Source: Holothuria scabra (taxonomy: Eukaryota; Echinodermata; Holothuroidea; Aspidochirotida; Holothuriidae). From it: 64,000 nucleotides of DNA. Position numbers and translations under genes: made by a program. The stretch is from positions 76,125,719 to 76,189,718 of the forward strand of contig CM074179.1 in assembly GCA_037179385.1 (NCBI GenBank), in the 5' to 3' direction. The notes beneath the pieces were generated by a model. It did not search any database and was not told the DNA's origin. It saw only the letters and a list, made by a program, of their open reading frames with translations. Positions 30,517 through 44,192 of the stretch are shown piece after piece. Within the stretch, counting starts at the first letter, position 1. The number at the start of each line of letters is the position of its first letter.

Positions 30517-30963
30517 GGTGCATGTGCCGTGCATATGCGCTGAATGAAATGTAGTTTATATGCAAATGTACATGTACGTACGTAGCTAAATTCACTATAC
30601 GTGTGTAAACGCATAATTGTAATAAAAGCAGCATAATTCGTACACGCATACTAAAAGCATAGTTGAGTACCGTGCTTACTTTAGAGGCTAGACCGCAACG
30701 GTGCATGTTAAATTCGTTGCCAAGTGTCACTTTTTTCTTCATACTTTTCGAAGTGTTAATTTTTGTCCTTGTTTGGATTGCTGAAGTTCTTATATAATAG
30801 CAATTGTTCCCAAACAAACTTAGAAACATAATTGTTATATTCTATCGTTTATGGATCTACTGAATCCAGTTTGTACAATGGCATACTTTGTTAAATGCGC
30901 AAGGACATGTCATGAAACGATTATTTGCGTTTAATTTTCCACTTTTAGTGGGAAATGCCGTTT

Positions 30964-31087
30964 TCTAGAAACGATGTTTTCTCTCTTTTCGGTCTTTTTA
31001 ATGAAAATGTTGTTGTGTAGGAATGAAGAAGGTTAATCAACTGAGTAGAGTATTATGCACTCTCGGCGGGTTAATGCTATCGCTAGA
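30964..31087. repeat. Dispersed repeat family A, copy 2
   Basis: Second copy of the sequence at 911-1051. It is followed by a GC-rich CTCGGGCTGCGCCCTCG segment at 31092-31108. Confidence 0.55.
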
Positions 31088-31426
31088 CGCACTCGGGCTG
31101 CGCCCTCGTGCATCGCTTGCATTAGCCCTAATCGAGCATTATCCTCTACCAATAAACGGCCCAGGGTTGGTTAACCTTTAATTATATTCCTGTATAAAGT
31201 ACAAAATGTGTCGACGCACAAACGTACATGTCTTTGTACATTGTTGTAAGGATTGATGATTACACCGATTGTAAAAGCTCCAACAATGCATTGATCTTCA
31301 GTCCATACTAGAGAAACCTTTGCCTATCTTAGACTGTCATCTGATATCAGAATGCCATTGTAATTCACTGCTTTGAAACTGCGTTATAGTCAGTTTGGTC
31401 ACTGTCACAGATACAAACTTCTATTA

Positions 31427-34400
31427 GACTGGCAGCCCAGTGCATTGGGGCTAGATGAAACTTTGATAACACCTCTTTTCAATATCGTATTAGATGTCAT
31501 ATGAAAGGAAATAACATTTTCTATCAAGTGACACGACATATAATGGGGGTGTGGTGGTGAACTAAATGACATTTGGGGTTAAAAGTGCAATTTTTAGCAC
31601 ACTTTTTCCGAAATTTAAATTTCTTTAATTGATTTTTATCTCCAATTTTTTTTTTATAAAGGTAATGCATTAAAACTTCACAAGAACGATTTCTATGCAT
31701 AGGTACAATTGTGTCAGAATAACAAGGTTATTGCTTTTTAAAGACGAAAGTTACAGACTTTCTAAGTTAACAAGCTTACACTTAGGAAAATCGAGTTATG
31801 AACCAAAAATATTATAAATCGTCCTATTCTGATTTTCCGTCAGCTGAAATAGTACAACTGGAAAGTCAGAAATACAACCATTATTGTACACTTTCGATCT
31901 TAAACATGTCATTATAGCTTGTGTTTTCAACATAAATGCTTGTATTGATTTTCAAACATATTGTAAAAATCCAGAATGGTCGACATTGGGAAATGCACTT
32001 TTCGCATATTTCCCTCTAATTTTAACATTTAATGCTCATTTTCGATGAGAAAAGCTGTGATTTTGCGGTCAAATGGCACTAGAAGATACCCCTACACGGA
32101 AAAAGACCGTTCTTTTTTTATACACTCAGTTCGAAAACCAAGATGGCTCCTAGATGTGAATGTACTATTGTCTCTGTATTTCTGTCTTTGATTTAGACAT
32201 TTTAATCACGAAAGGAATGATTCACTCGTATGTATAGTGCACTTAGATGCACTTTTCAACAGTTCCTTACTTGATTGAGTTTATTATCCATCTGTGATAT
32301 TGATCGGTAAATTTACTTAGGTACCACATCACCCCATATTGCCCCCTTTACCTCAGCAGTTATCTCATAGAGGCATTACGAGTTAAACCAAGTACATTCC
32401 TTTCTTCGAGGCCTTTCAGATTCATTCGTAGTGCTAGGGAAATCTATTGGCTATTGAAGGATAATTCCGACATAAATGGGGTACAGAATTAGATTAATCC
32501 TCTGCATTTGTTTATAAATTGTTTCATTAGCTAAAATGGCGGCTATAGGTAAATGCATTTCATTTCTCAATTTGTAAATAATTCTTTTTTAAGAAAGCAA
32601 TGACCACCTGCTACATACCACAATGGACGCAGTCTACAGCATAGCTAACATTTTCTGCAGTACATATAACCCATATTAAGATGTTGGTCACAGCTTAATT
32701 AATTTCAACCCACATTTTCATGGCAATATCCAGAAAAGGGGCAATTTTTGCCCCCCAAAGTTCATATTTCGTTGCGATGGCTTCCGGAAACTTCCATTGT
32801 GTTATAACCGAAATTTTTGTGTTAACAGGGTAACTTTTACCAATACTGAGGACACATCCTAAAGTTCAGTCACTTTTTCATGGAATTCATTGTTTCTCTT
32901 CCAAGATAACGGTCCGGAGTCAATGTATTTAGTAGAGCAGGCCATGAAAATGTAAATTTGACAGGCTGTTAAATTTATTCCTCTCTGAATCTCTCCGAAC
33001 GGTTTTGTTTTAACTTTTTCTACTTTGGTGTAACCGATTTGAAACGGTCGAGTTTCATTAACTGTGTTCTATCATATAAAGTCGCCTTTTTGAATTTCAA
33101 AACAATAGATTTTCTTTCAATTGACTACCAATAATAAATATTTCAACTTAGGTTAATTTCAATTTTTTTCATCATCGCATTCGATGAATTGTGACATTGA
33201 TAAGCTTACATAGAAATCTGAGCATTTAAAATTATTCTTGAGAGCCATTTGAGGTCCCAAACTTTTATAAATGCATGCGTGCGCCATTATTTCAGCATTT
33301 TGAGTTTTACTCTTATTATTTTTTGGACCTTTAATGTAATGTTTCTTTCAATGTCACGACTGTGGGTTTTTTATTAATTTGGGGAATAGCTTTTTATATT
33401 GAACTTGGGAGAATCGCTCTTGAGATAGCTCATTCATTTTTCTTTGTGTTCTACAATTTGCAAATAAAAAGAATTCGACTTCCTCGATTAACATTGAAGT
33501 CATTTGTTAGACTAACAGATGCGACTCTCACGCCAGTACAATAACTTGGAAAAATATGTTTTGCCTTATACGTCATGATTGCTACTTTTTAAGCCTTTAC
33601 TCACCCTTCCGTCTCATGAATGCCACATTCCCATTTTTATTACTTGGATATTAAGTTACAAATTCGAATATTAATGCTAATACCGTAATTTCCTTTTACC
33701 TGTTTTAATTTCAGTCTTGAAATCTTGCTTGAAAGATTTAACTACAAATCTTGGGCATTTTGAAACAATGTTATAAGTTGTTAGTTACATATGTTGTAAA
33801 CGAGTCCAAATTATTGATTTTACAGTGCCCAAATGCGACAAACAAATTTGATAGCTTAACTTGTTTGTCTATGTTGTGAAGTGTAATATTAAGATTATGC
33901 CACTTCAACTTACATACGATATTGAAGAGACTGCAAGGTTTACAATTACAACAAAAGAAGACAGCTAAAGTTAAAATAATATACCTTCAGAATCAGATTA
34001 AATATTTACTTTTTAATAAAGTAAATTTGAAATTTATGTGATAATGGTAGGTCATTAATTCAATGCATAAGTTATATTTCTGCCTTTCGGGACTTCCTTA
34101 TAACTTGGACTTCAAAACAATAACTTTTAATGTCAAATTGTGGACATTCAGTTTTTGATGAAGTATTTAACTGTGCATCTGTACTAAACATTGGATAACG
34201 GAGACAAAATTGTAAGAGAGAAAATTACTGTGAACGTAGTAACATGGATTTTCTTCATTTTGCTTCAAATGTCACAAAAATGAAATGTAAGGCCACCAAA
34301 CTGTAAACTGTATTTAAAAGTACTTTTACGACTCTCTTGGTGTGGCATTTTTCCTGAAAGTAATACAGTTTACATACCCCTAACACTACCAAATCTTTAC

Positions 34401-35990
34401 TTTCTAGGTAACATAAAAGTATGGAAAGTTATGTAGTTGAGTTTTAACAATTACATTGGCATTCAAAGTCAAAATAAAAAAAAAATAAGTATCAATACAG
34501 CTATGGTAATACCGAAATGGTTAACCAGACATTCCTTTTTCCAAAAGGCGTTAAACAAGCTCGCGTAATTGGTTGGAACATGTTTCCATTCATCCAAAAC
34601 ATATTTATCTATATTATATTATCAACATATTATTTATTCAACTCAATCCAGCCGTAAAACTGTGTAAGTTACCATCAGACCAACATTCTTTTGGTGGACC
34701 TTCTGGATTGTGGTAAGTAGCCCATACCCATATTTTGCGGAACCATAGTAATAAAAGTAATTACGGAATAATTTTTCTAGCACATATTTCAGTGGAGGAC
34801 CAAAAACGGCATCCAATAAGAATAATTGAAAATGTTCAATCACTATGGAAGCATATACATCTCAAATTGGCCAAATGTGGTAATAAAGAGATTAGAGCTA
34901 GACCACAACGTTTGTTTCTGTTTCCATATGTACAAAGTCATCATTTTGAAATCATTTTGAAATTCAAAATGTCGACTTAACATTATACAGTTGAGTTTAT
35001 GATACCAACTTTATCAAATCCAACAAACAAAACGAGACAAAGTTGAAAAATATTGTTTCGGATGGAAAAAAATTAAAGTTTGTCGAATGTGTTGCACTTT
35101 CATGGTCTGTTTGACTTCTTAAGTAAATATGTTAACCCAAACGAACATCTTGGAACAGAGGCCGTGTATACAATGAAAAAGTGACTGTATTTTAGGATGG
35201 ATCATCCGCTTTCGTAAAGGTTACCCTGTTTTTTAAATATATTTCTTAATTTAATCAAAGTTTCTCGACAAGATTGCAATGAAATATAAACTTAGTTTGG
35301 CTAGTATGATGAAATGCTACGAAAACGGGGTTTATTTTATCCATAGTGACCATCTTTGCACAGTGACAATATTAAATAAATATGTGTATAAATAGATAGG
35401 AGAATTAACAAAAAATTGTATTTTATTCGTGTTGCATTTATAATGTAATTGACAATATTCTGTCCGAACACTAAGAATATGTCTTAAGTCATAGAGATGA
35501 GTAGTGTCCTTGGCTTAGATAGTTATGCAACCCACTATGGGGTAATTGCCAAGGAAAAGGGGTGGGAATTGGCGTGATGGGAGTGCCTAATTCAATCAAT
35601 TGAAACTGAAATACTACCTTAGAATACATGAAAAATGTACCTAACCAAGTTCAGAACTGCTGAAAAGTGAATCTCATGGAACTACATACGAGTGACCATT
35701 CCTTTCTTGATCGAAAATTCTGAATCACAGACAGAAATACAGAGACAATAGTGCATTCACCTCTAGCCGCTATCTTGATTTACGAACTGTGTGTGTGTAA
35801 AAAAAGCGGTCTTGTCGCTGGGTTGTATCTTAAAGGGCCATTTGACCCTCAAGTCACAATTGTTCGCATCGAAAATGGGCATTTAATGTTGAAATTTAAG
35901 GAAATTAGATCTCAGATAGCCCCTATCATGCTGATATACTTCGTTACTGGTACCTCGTTCGTCTACCCCCAATGCACTAGGCTGCCGGTC
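31427..35990. repeat. Large imperfect inverted repeat (4.6 kb)
   Basis: The outer ends match in inverted orientation (31427-31450 against 35967-35990, 22 of 24 bases). A perfect 23-bp inverted match joins 32164-32186 to 35730-35752. Further inverted matches join the region near 32830-32900 to 35160-35230 and the region near 33060-33110 to 34950-34985. The left arm is about 1.9 kb and the right about 1.3 kb. The centre is near 33.4-34.7 kb. No coding sequence recognised. Identity by eye is moderate, so it is old. Confidence 0.7.
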
Positions 35991-36009
35991 TGTAACCCTG
36001 CCTAGTATC

Positions 36010-39000
36010 AATTATGTCTGGTTTACCTGATTTGGTCGTAACGTTGACCACATGTCTCGCGAGGACGAAAATTGGGTGCCAATACCGCAATGAACTGATA
36101 TCAAACCGTCAGAGCTAAAGTAGCCTTGCAGACATCAGGGAGCTCTTCCAGATCCTTTCAAGGTTTGCTTGGGATACGTTATCCCTGAAAGATAACCCTG
36201 TTTTTTTGTAGGTTCCTATTAAATGTTGTAGACGGGTAGATAATCACATATCAGTGGATGGTTCCGTTGTTATTTTTTTATTTGTTACTGCCTGTGTCTG
36301 ATTTTTTCCTTTCGGGTAACTTTCTTTTGTTTATTCCCAGTAAGTTTTGTTTCTTATTTTATTTTATTTCTTTTTTTAGGGAATGACCCCTCCCAGAACA
36401 GACGGTTATCTATTTATTCATACACATCCTAACTCTCAATATGCAGTTTATAAAGTTGAAATATTGCTATGCAGTAATAAATGAAATGAAATCATAAAAT
36501 AAAATGAAATGTAGACACATGCTATCGGTGTGTATATACCATTTTAAAGATATAATATTCATTGTAAAGCTTTCAATCACATTTGTCTTACACTTCTCTT
36601 TTTTCTTTCTTTCTTAAAAAAATAGCAAATTCAAATTTTAATGTTTACTAACCCTCCATGGTAAATGAAAGGTTAAGTTGTTTAAGTGCCAATATTTGGT
36701 AGGGTAGGCCGACTTAGTTTTAATGAAATTTATGGAACAAATAAATCATGGCTGATTTGGAGAAAGTGTCACTGGTTCTGTTTATCTATTCTAATTGATT
36801 TTTCGCAAAGTTTAGTCTTAATACAATTTATCATAGATCATCTAGACTAACATTTTTTGGGGGCTGATGTGTGCTGTTCAACGAAGAACTTCTTGATTGG
36901 CCATTGCTGGTGTATTGTACGGGTTGTATTCTTTACTAGGGCTAGGGATTAGATTAAGGGATAGGGCTATCGTTTGCCACTTAGGAAGTTTCTTGTTTAA
37001 GAGTACGCATCATTTTAATTGTAAACTTCCAATGCCCTCAAAGACATATTTCAGCCGCACTAGCTATCTTTTAGTTAGATCTTTTTTACACCACAATTAC
37101 TGAAATGTAATCACTTTCTTTTCTATATTTTTCTAAGCAGATTCATACTAGGGCATAAAATATATTACATGGTGGTGTACATTCAGCTACTTCAATAAGC
37201 AGAGACGATTTAAGAGATACGTCTTGAGATACCTCAACAATGACCATTCTTTATTATTTCACACCCGATTATTCTGGCTTGTACAGTGCATACTGTAAAT
37301 GGTATCCTACCGTTTGCAGTAGGCCTAATTACTGATGTAAGCTATATTTATTACCATGTGTTTTAACTTGAAAAGTTATCACTCTTCTGTGCAATAAATG
37401 GTAACATACGGAGAGTGAATTACACATTAACACTTACACAGCCCTATGGAATTTTGTTTTAAGTGCTGAGCCCCTATACCAGTTTACAAGTCTACATGTA
37501 ATTGCAATTGGATGAACATTATTTCTTCGATCAAGTGGCTCAAGCTTTTCAACACGCCAACCATATGGCCGCCTTCATTTCTACTCTTTTAACAGGTCAA
37601 GTATAAATTATATGCGTATGAGAACAGCTCTCGCTCTGTATGTTACCATGATAAAAACCGAACTTTTGTGTATTGGAATTTTTATTCAAGCTCTGGTAGC
37701 ATTTATTTTGACTTTTCTCTCAAAGATGGTTTCAATGAAATTTTGGAGTAGTAATAGGTAACAACCCACAAAAAGTAAATGTGAAATCATGAAAAAACAT
37801 TAACACGTTACTCCATTTTACATGAATGTAAGGGATGCAAAATTTACTTCGAAGGCAAAACTCTTGAACATGTTTAAAAGTCTAGTTATATCTCTCTTTG
37901 TTCACTTATTTTCTATAGTTTTATTCCCTAAGTGATAACTGCATTTGAAATTCCATTGCTAACTTTCCGTGGAATAACAAGGTGCCTCGAAAAAGTAATC
38001 CAACGTTGATTTTACATCAATGGGAAAATACTTTCTAATCTCTCCCTTTCATTCTTAATAATTTTTTCCATGCATACCACCTGCCACTTGAAATGCTAAA
38101 AAGTCTGTTGTTTACCTTTTCAGAAGATTAAGTTAAGTCCTTGGTCCATTATTTTCGTTACTTGCCGTCTTTTATCACATTTATTTGGCATTTCTAATGA
38201 CCGACAGTATGTCTTGGTTGTAGAAGGTTCAAATAGACAATGAATGAACATATGTTACTCTTAGCGGTGCCGAAAAAAGGACAGTTCATTAGAGCAACTT
38301 CTTTAAACTGCCTTCGTTTTCACTATGTATGGGGAAATGTTTTTGACGCACACGAGTCAGATCTACTAAAATAGCCCTCCATTGTGAACATAAATAATTA
38401 ATTTTACAATTCCTTAAATAAAAGAATCTCATTTTATATCATGGGTAAAAATGAAGTAAAACAGTCTCTCAGTTATGGTGGATTTTAAAACAATCCACCA
38501 GTAGCTGGTGAGACGGATAATACGTTTTACCTTTCTACTGATTTCAATTTGGCATTTTCGGTGTTTGATCAATTGAATCTGTCTTAAGGTTTGTTCTCAA
38601 TTTACATCGCTATGTAATACCATCCATTTTTCTGGTGTGTTTATTTGGTGCTTTTTTCAGTAAAACAACTTTACTATTCAAAAAGATTTGCAATGTCGTA
38701 AATATTCCTGTAACATGTTATACCATGAAGTATTTCTGATTCTTTCTTTAACTGGAAATACCCTATAATATATTTCCGATAAGTATATACCCAATAATTA
38801 TAAAAATAATAAGTATTTTATTTATTTCATTCTGTTTTTCTCATTTTACATGCTTTGGTGAACAACTTTGAAAAACTCATTTCACAAATGCCACGTCATA
38901 GACAGAAACGATTTGGAATTGTCGCTTTCTGAATTCACTGAAAGGAATATTTTTGCATTTGTTGAAAAGTTATTCGCCCTCTAACCTCTTTTAAGAAGAG

Positions 39001-39990
39001 CTATGATAGATCTGCTTTTTTGCGTTACTTTCTATGTTTCTGCCAGAATAACATAAAATGTTCAAGAAAAGTTGTTTTTTGTTCCCTCATTCCATCGGTA
39101 ATTTGTAAAGTATATGTAGTTTTGTCTAAAAATGGTTGTATTTTTATAAATATCTAACCAGTAGCAATATGGTTCCAATAAATAACAGACCAATAACACA
39201 CAAAAAAAAATGACTAATTAAAAAAATGGTAAAAATCAATCACTTGTTTTCGTCGAACATGATTTTCCTTCCTCTTGTGCTTAAGTAAGAAAAATGTTCG
39301 AAATTCTTTATAAATAAAAGTTATCTTTTTCAGTCTACTTTCACTCTAAGAGATATTGGCAGTTCATTAAAAAGAACCTCTTCATTTCTAAAGGGAAAAG
39401 GGAATATGAATTGAAGAAATTTGGGACGATGAAATATGCATCTTGTTTGGTTAAGGAAAGAGACCTCAAATGCGAATGTTTTTATCTGTACTTGTGATTC
39501 TTTCAAGGAATGGTGTGATTATTCTAACTTTTTATAAGATGACTGATTCAGTTGTTGGTATTGATTCCCATTTTCTTCATTATCAATTAGGGTAAAGATA
39601 TGTCAAAACGTAGTAAAAAGCATATCAGGTTATTATCTCATGTTTACATGCGAGTAGTAGTGCTTAAATATATTTGGCTATGTTATGTTTAAGGTTCTTT
39701 CATATTTTGGTAATGTAAAAATACAGTTTCGTGAATCATAATGACCTACTTCAGGAGAGTTCTCGATGCCATGTTAGCGTTAGTGATACATCCGCAAGTA
39801 GCCGATTCACTTTACATAGTAGCTTAACAAGTGACAAAAAACTGTGAAAAAAAATTGAGGAAAATTTCGTTTTTGATATTGTAACGTTTTCACCACCTGA
39901 CTTTTAAAATGACAGGATCATTAAAAAAAGCTGTTGTTTGAATGAGATTATAGCTGTAAAAGATTGCCATCATCAGTGATATGATGTTAA
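36010..39990. other. AT-rich region, no gene seen
   Basis: About 4 kb with no open frame of interest. A 9-bp hairpin, TGGTGGATT...AATCCACCA, sits near 38476-38500. If the Ig exon at 40 kb belongs to a gene, this is probably its first intron. Confidence 0.4.
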
Positions 39991-40007
39991 AATTAATATC
40001 CACTCAC

Positions 40008-40344
40008 CTTTTACGACCAGAGAGTGGCTCAATAACGCTGTCGAGTCACACAAGCACGAAAAGGTTCCTTCGTGAGAAATGTCCACTGATCTGAGGAGAA
40101 GGGAGTAATTATCACAGAGAACAACATTATTTTTGAACTTTTCGTCAAGCAATGCTCTGGTGACGAATACTACATTATCTTCGTGCTTCCACTTGCTCCT
40201 TACACCACATTTTGTGTTGCATTCTAAAAGAACTGAGTCGGTAGGGAATACTGAATGGGTTAACTGTCCGTAAACCAAGTAAACCCCATACACTATCACA
40301 GTGGCAAGATTAGCAACAAACAAATATTTAGGGCTCAGATGCAT
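40008..40344 (-). CDS. First exon of an Ig V-like domain membrane or secreted protein
   Basis: 112 codons plus one base, starting at ATG 40342-40344 with an in-frame TAA two codons upstream. Residues 1-26 form a hydrophobic signal peptide or anchor (FVANLATVIVYGVYLVYG). An Ig V-like fold follows: LLECNTKC (first Cys), KWKHED (core Trp), LLLRSVDISHEGTFSCLC (D-x-G-x-F-x-C, second Cys). The exon ends at donor GTGAGT with phase 1, which is typical of Ig exons. Further exons should lie at lower coordinates, but I found none. The role (receptor, adhesion or immune) cannot be told from one domain. Nearest host neighbour is the asparaginase gene on the same strand, 16 kb away. Confidence 0.7.
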
Positions 40345-41940
40345 GATTTAACCCGGCTAACAAGCGGTACATATACATTTAATTTTACAGTTTGCAGGAA
40401 TAGAAGTTACCCTTCTTCTTCAAAACATTAATTGACATTTGATGTTACTCTTTGGAGTGTGAAAAAGCATTAACTTTCGAAACTACAAGCAAATAGTGCC
40501 CTTGAATGTCGTGAAAGGTTTCAAAACTTCGCTTTATATCGACGCAAATAAAACAAAATGACTCCGAGAAGCAATGAAATAAAACCTTTAAAGGTGAAGT
40601 GACTTTCCCTTTGTAACATTTTGAGTTCACCCAATTAACGAACGAGTTCAATCAGCTTTAAAATTTACTCCATATTCAATCATTGTCTTATAATTTAAAA
40701 GGACCACTTAAAGCTTTGACAGTGCAGTTACCAGTTATTTTTTACGCATTGTGCTAAACAATGGTCATATAAATTCAAAACCTCAATTGCTTTTGAAATA
40801 TGCTATTGTAAAATGTTTAATTTTAATGACATATTGATCAAGCTTTCACTTTATGTGCTCAGAGGAGCAGGCTTCAAGAATAATAAACCTACACCACGAT
40901 TCAAAATAAATCTGAACAAATTCTGCCGTAACGAATGCCACAATTTCTCTTTTCTGAGCGTTGAGAAAGATTATTATACTCTGTCGACGTTGTTTAAAGC
41001 CTACAACCCGATTTGTAGGAACTTAGTAGATCTAGTCAGTTAGATAAGATTTAACGACACACTTACACGAACGTGTTATGAAGTGCCATACTGTTTATAT
41101 CAGGGAGCTGTTATTTGGAAGGTGATGCGACGGAAATTTTAATTTATGCTAACCCTTTAAGGCCCGCTTAAGGAATAAAGACAAGCTTTAAAATTGCCGC
41201 AAAGGTATTTCCCTCCTTTTCTCGCGGCACCGCTTTAATATCATTCCTGGGGCACCATCTCATTCAAGGCAACTAATCCATAGACAAGTGGCTTATGCAG
41301 AACAATGCTTTGATAGGTAGGTTAGTATCGCCAACACTTTTAAAACAGATACAATCTCACTCGAAACGACTGGTCAACTAAAAAAAAAATGAATTCAATT
41401 GGCCCTTCCCTCTAGATGGCACGATATGCATATAAGTTGTATGGGGAAAAGTCTAATTTTTTGACAACAATATCAGATGTCTCCTGGGGTTTCCTGCAAT
41501 AGCCAGATGTAAATTCTTGTTCAGATTTCGACATATGACCGAGTTGATATTTTTTCATACGCGTATTCGAGATCCGAAATACAGAATTTCTCCTTCACTT
41601 ACCTGACAACTGGCAATGCTGTGGCAGTGCAAAAGACCTGCCGGTCCTACTCTAACCGTAGCAGACGACAAATGCCTTTTTGTGTCTTCTTAATAATCTC
41701 GTACAAGCATAATATATATAGAAATCCCAAGAACGATACAAAAGATGGATGACTGAGTGACCTTGACGCCGTAAACCTCATTTCAAAGCGTTCTGCCTCC
41801 TTCCAAAAAAACAGCTCCCTGGTTTATATACTGTTCAAGTCATCCCGTCCAGTCACCTCTTACGACAGTCGGGGAATACATTGGGCATAACCAACAACTC
41901 CCATCTCACAAAGTGAGTAGATCAAAGTCAGAATGTGTAG
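40345..41940. other. Upstream flank of the Ig exon, no gene seen
   Basis: Contains an unremarkable plus-strand open frame at 40813-41043 with no recognisable motif. Confidence 0.4.
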
Positions 41941-41948
41941 GTCAATTG

Positions 41949-42060
41949 GTAGGTCGAAAGTGTTATAGTCATACATTCGATCATAAATTTGTTACCGATC
42001 CTCCACATAGTATAGACCCTTATCAAAGAAGGAACGGATTTAAAAGAAAACACCAGAGAA
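41949..42060 (-). mobile_element. SINE family 1, headless copy (minus)
   Basis: Matches the body of the SINE at 43245-43438: GGTCGAAAGTGTTATAGT, TCAAAGAAGGAACGG and ACACCAGAGA blocks. It lacks the tRNA-like head and abuts a copy in the opposite orientation. Confidence 0.7.
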
Positions 42061-42106
42061 AAAAAAATGAACGTTTTTTTTTAAAGAACACATCATACCG
42101 CATTAA

Positions 42107-42313
42107 TAGCTGTAATAGAGCAGTAGTCATAGAATCTGCCCGGAAAGCGAATGATGGTTGGTTCTGTCCCCCTAGCGGCTAAATTTTTCATTCTGATGTT
42201 TTCTTTAAAAAACCGTTCCTTCTTCGATAAGAGCTATATTCTATCTTGGATCTGTTTTAATATTCATGATAGAATGTAGTAGTACAACACTTTCTACCTA
42301 TATATACATATAC
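42107..42313 (+). mobile_element. SINE family 1, plus copy with tRNA-like head
   Basis: The head at 42107-42180 matches the head at 43364-43438 (AATCTGCCCGGAAAGCG, GTCCCCC, GCGGCT). The body (AACCGTTCCTTCTT) and a short TATATATACATATA tail follow. The head has decayed box A and B. Confidence 0.75.
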
Positions 42314-42660
42314 CTAATTGTGGAATAAGGGGAAATTTGGGGGCAAAATATCACCGTCAAGGAGAAATTACCGTTAGGGGGAAAATTTACTTTCCCCTTT
42401 ACTTTTCACACACTGTTTTAATGGGAATACGTTAGTGTATAGTAAAATACATATAAGGGTACGTTATATACCTAATTACTTCAATGTTAATCAAATTACA
42501 GACACCTATCTGTTAACACGTACAACTAACGGACTATTGAATGTACGTACATGTATATGTTTTTCCTTAAAGGAGAAATATACAGTTATGTATTTAATTG
42601 CTTTTCATTTCGTCCTAACGTATCAAGATATACAAATTTCCCCCAAATATTCAATCAAGT

Positions 42661-43085
<425 letters not shown>

Positions 43086-43208
43086 ATAAAATAATATTTT
43101 AATAATATTTTTTTTTGTAATATTCGTCAAAAAGCTACAAAAGCTGGGCGGAGCTTACTAGTGACGTAATGAGGAAAAACTGTCCCGTCTGGTATTTGAA
43201 TTAAATAT

Positions 43209-43212
43209 AAAT

Positions 43213-43249
<37 letters not shown>

Positions 43250-43438
43250 GGTCGAAAGTGTTATAGTAATGAATTCGATCATGAATTTTATACCGATCCA
43301 AGAAAGAGTATAAACTCTTATCAAAGAAGGAACGGTTGAAGAAAAACACCAGAGAGAAAAATTGAGCCGCACGGGGGACCGAACCCACCATCCTCCGCTT
43401 TCCGGGCAGAGTCTATGACCACTATGCTAGAACAGCTC
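43209..43438 (-). mobile_element. SINE family 1, minus copy with intact tRNA-like head and (TA)n tail
   Basis: Head 43364-43438: the acceptor stem pairs at 7 of 7 (with G-T pairs), box A TAGCATAGTGG fits consensus, and box B GGTTCGGTCCC has one change. A TCTGC/GCGGA stem closes a CCGGAAA loop. The body is followed by TA repeats at 43209-43248. Confidence 0.8.
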
Positions 43439-43472
43439 GTGATTCACAGAAGCGACAACAGGCTATAAATAC

Positions 43473-43620
<148 letters not shown>

Positions 43621-43624
43621 TCAC

Positions 43625-43794
43625 TAATTCCGCACATTCATCAAAGATGAATATATATATATATATATATATATGAATCAAATTGGTAAAGCTGGAAAAT
43701 CTGGCTGAGGTGAAAAACGATGTTGACTCCACCGGGATTCGAACTCGGGACCTCCCACTTTCTAGTGCGGACGCTCTAACCACTGAGCCATGAA

Positions 43795-43797
<3 letters not shown>
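43625..43797 (-). mobile_element. SINE family 3 with tRNA-like head and (TA)n tail
   Basis: Head 43725-43797 is the best tRNA-like fold in the window: acceptor 7 of 7 (with two G-T pairs), D stem GCTC/GAGC, T arm 4 of 5 with TTCGAAT loop. Box A TGGCTCAGTGG and box B AGTTCGAATCC. The anticodon loop has 8 nt, so a working tRNA is unlikely. The tail is TA repeats at 43651-43673. Confidence 0.75.
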
Positions 43798-43834
<37 letters not shown>

Positions 43835-44042
43835 TACCTCTCAATCCGGGCATAGGTTTACCTCCTACAAATCGGGGCCTTTGTTTACTTTTGCGTATAT
43901 ATATATATATATATATATAAAAACGATGAAAAATAGTGAGTTATACAAAGATGACATCATAAGAGCACAAATTTCCAATACAGAGAAAACAGTGTATATT
44001 TCAGGCACGCCTGTGCCTTTCTTCAGCACCAACAATGAAGTG

Positions 44043-44076
<34 letters not shown>

Positions 44077-44130
44077 CATGATGGTTGGCGTGTGTTGGAA
44101 ATATATATATAAGGAGAAACAACAAGCCAC

Positions 44131-44186
44131 AAAAAATGATACTTTCGTTTCCAACTGTATAGTTGGAAATGAAAGTATCATTTTTT
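44131..44186. other. 26-bp near-perfect hairpin beside Gypsy-2
   Basis: Arms 44131-44156 and 44161-44186 pair at 25 of 26 positions around the 4-nt loop GTAT. Core GTTTCCAACT / AGTTGGAAAT. It ends 6 bp before the left end of Gypsy-2. Confidence 0.9.
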
Positions 44187-44192
44187 ATATAT

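Noticed and set aside
31089..31111. GC-rich CTCGGGCTGCGCCCTCG segment as a possible hairpin
   Set aside because: Only 4 bp pair around the centre before two mismatches; symmetry is weak.
40813..41043. 76-codon plus-strand frame
   Set aside because: No motif, no neighbours, ordinary AT-rich composition.
43725..43797. A working tRNA gene
   Set aside because: The fold is good, but the anticodon loop has 8 nt, one T-stem pair is lost, and a SINE body with TA tail follows.
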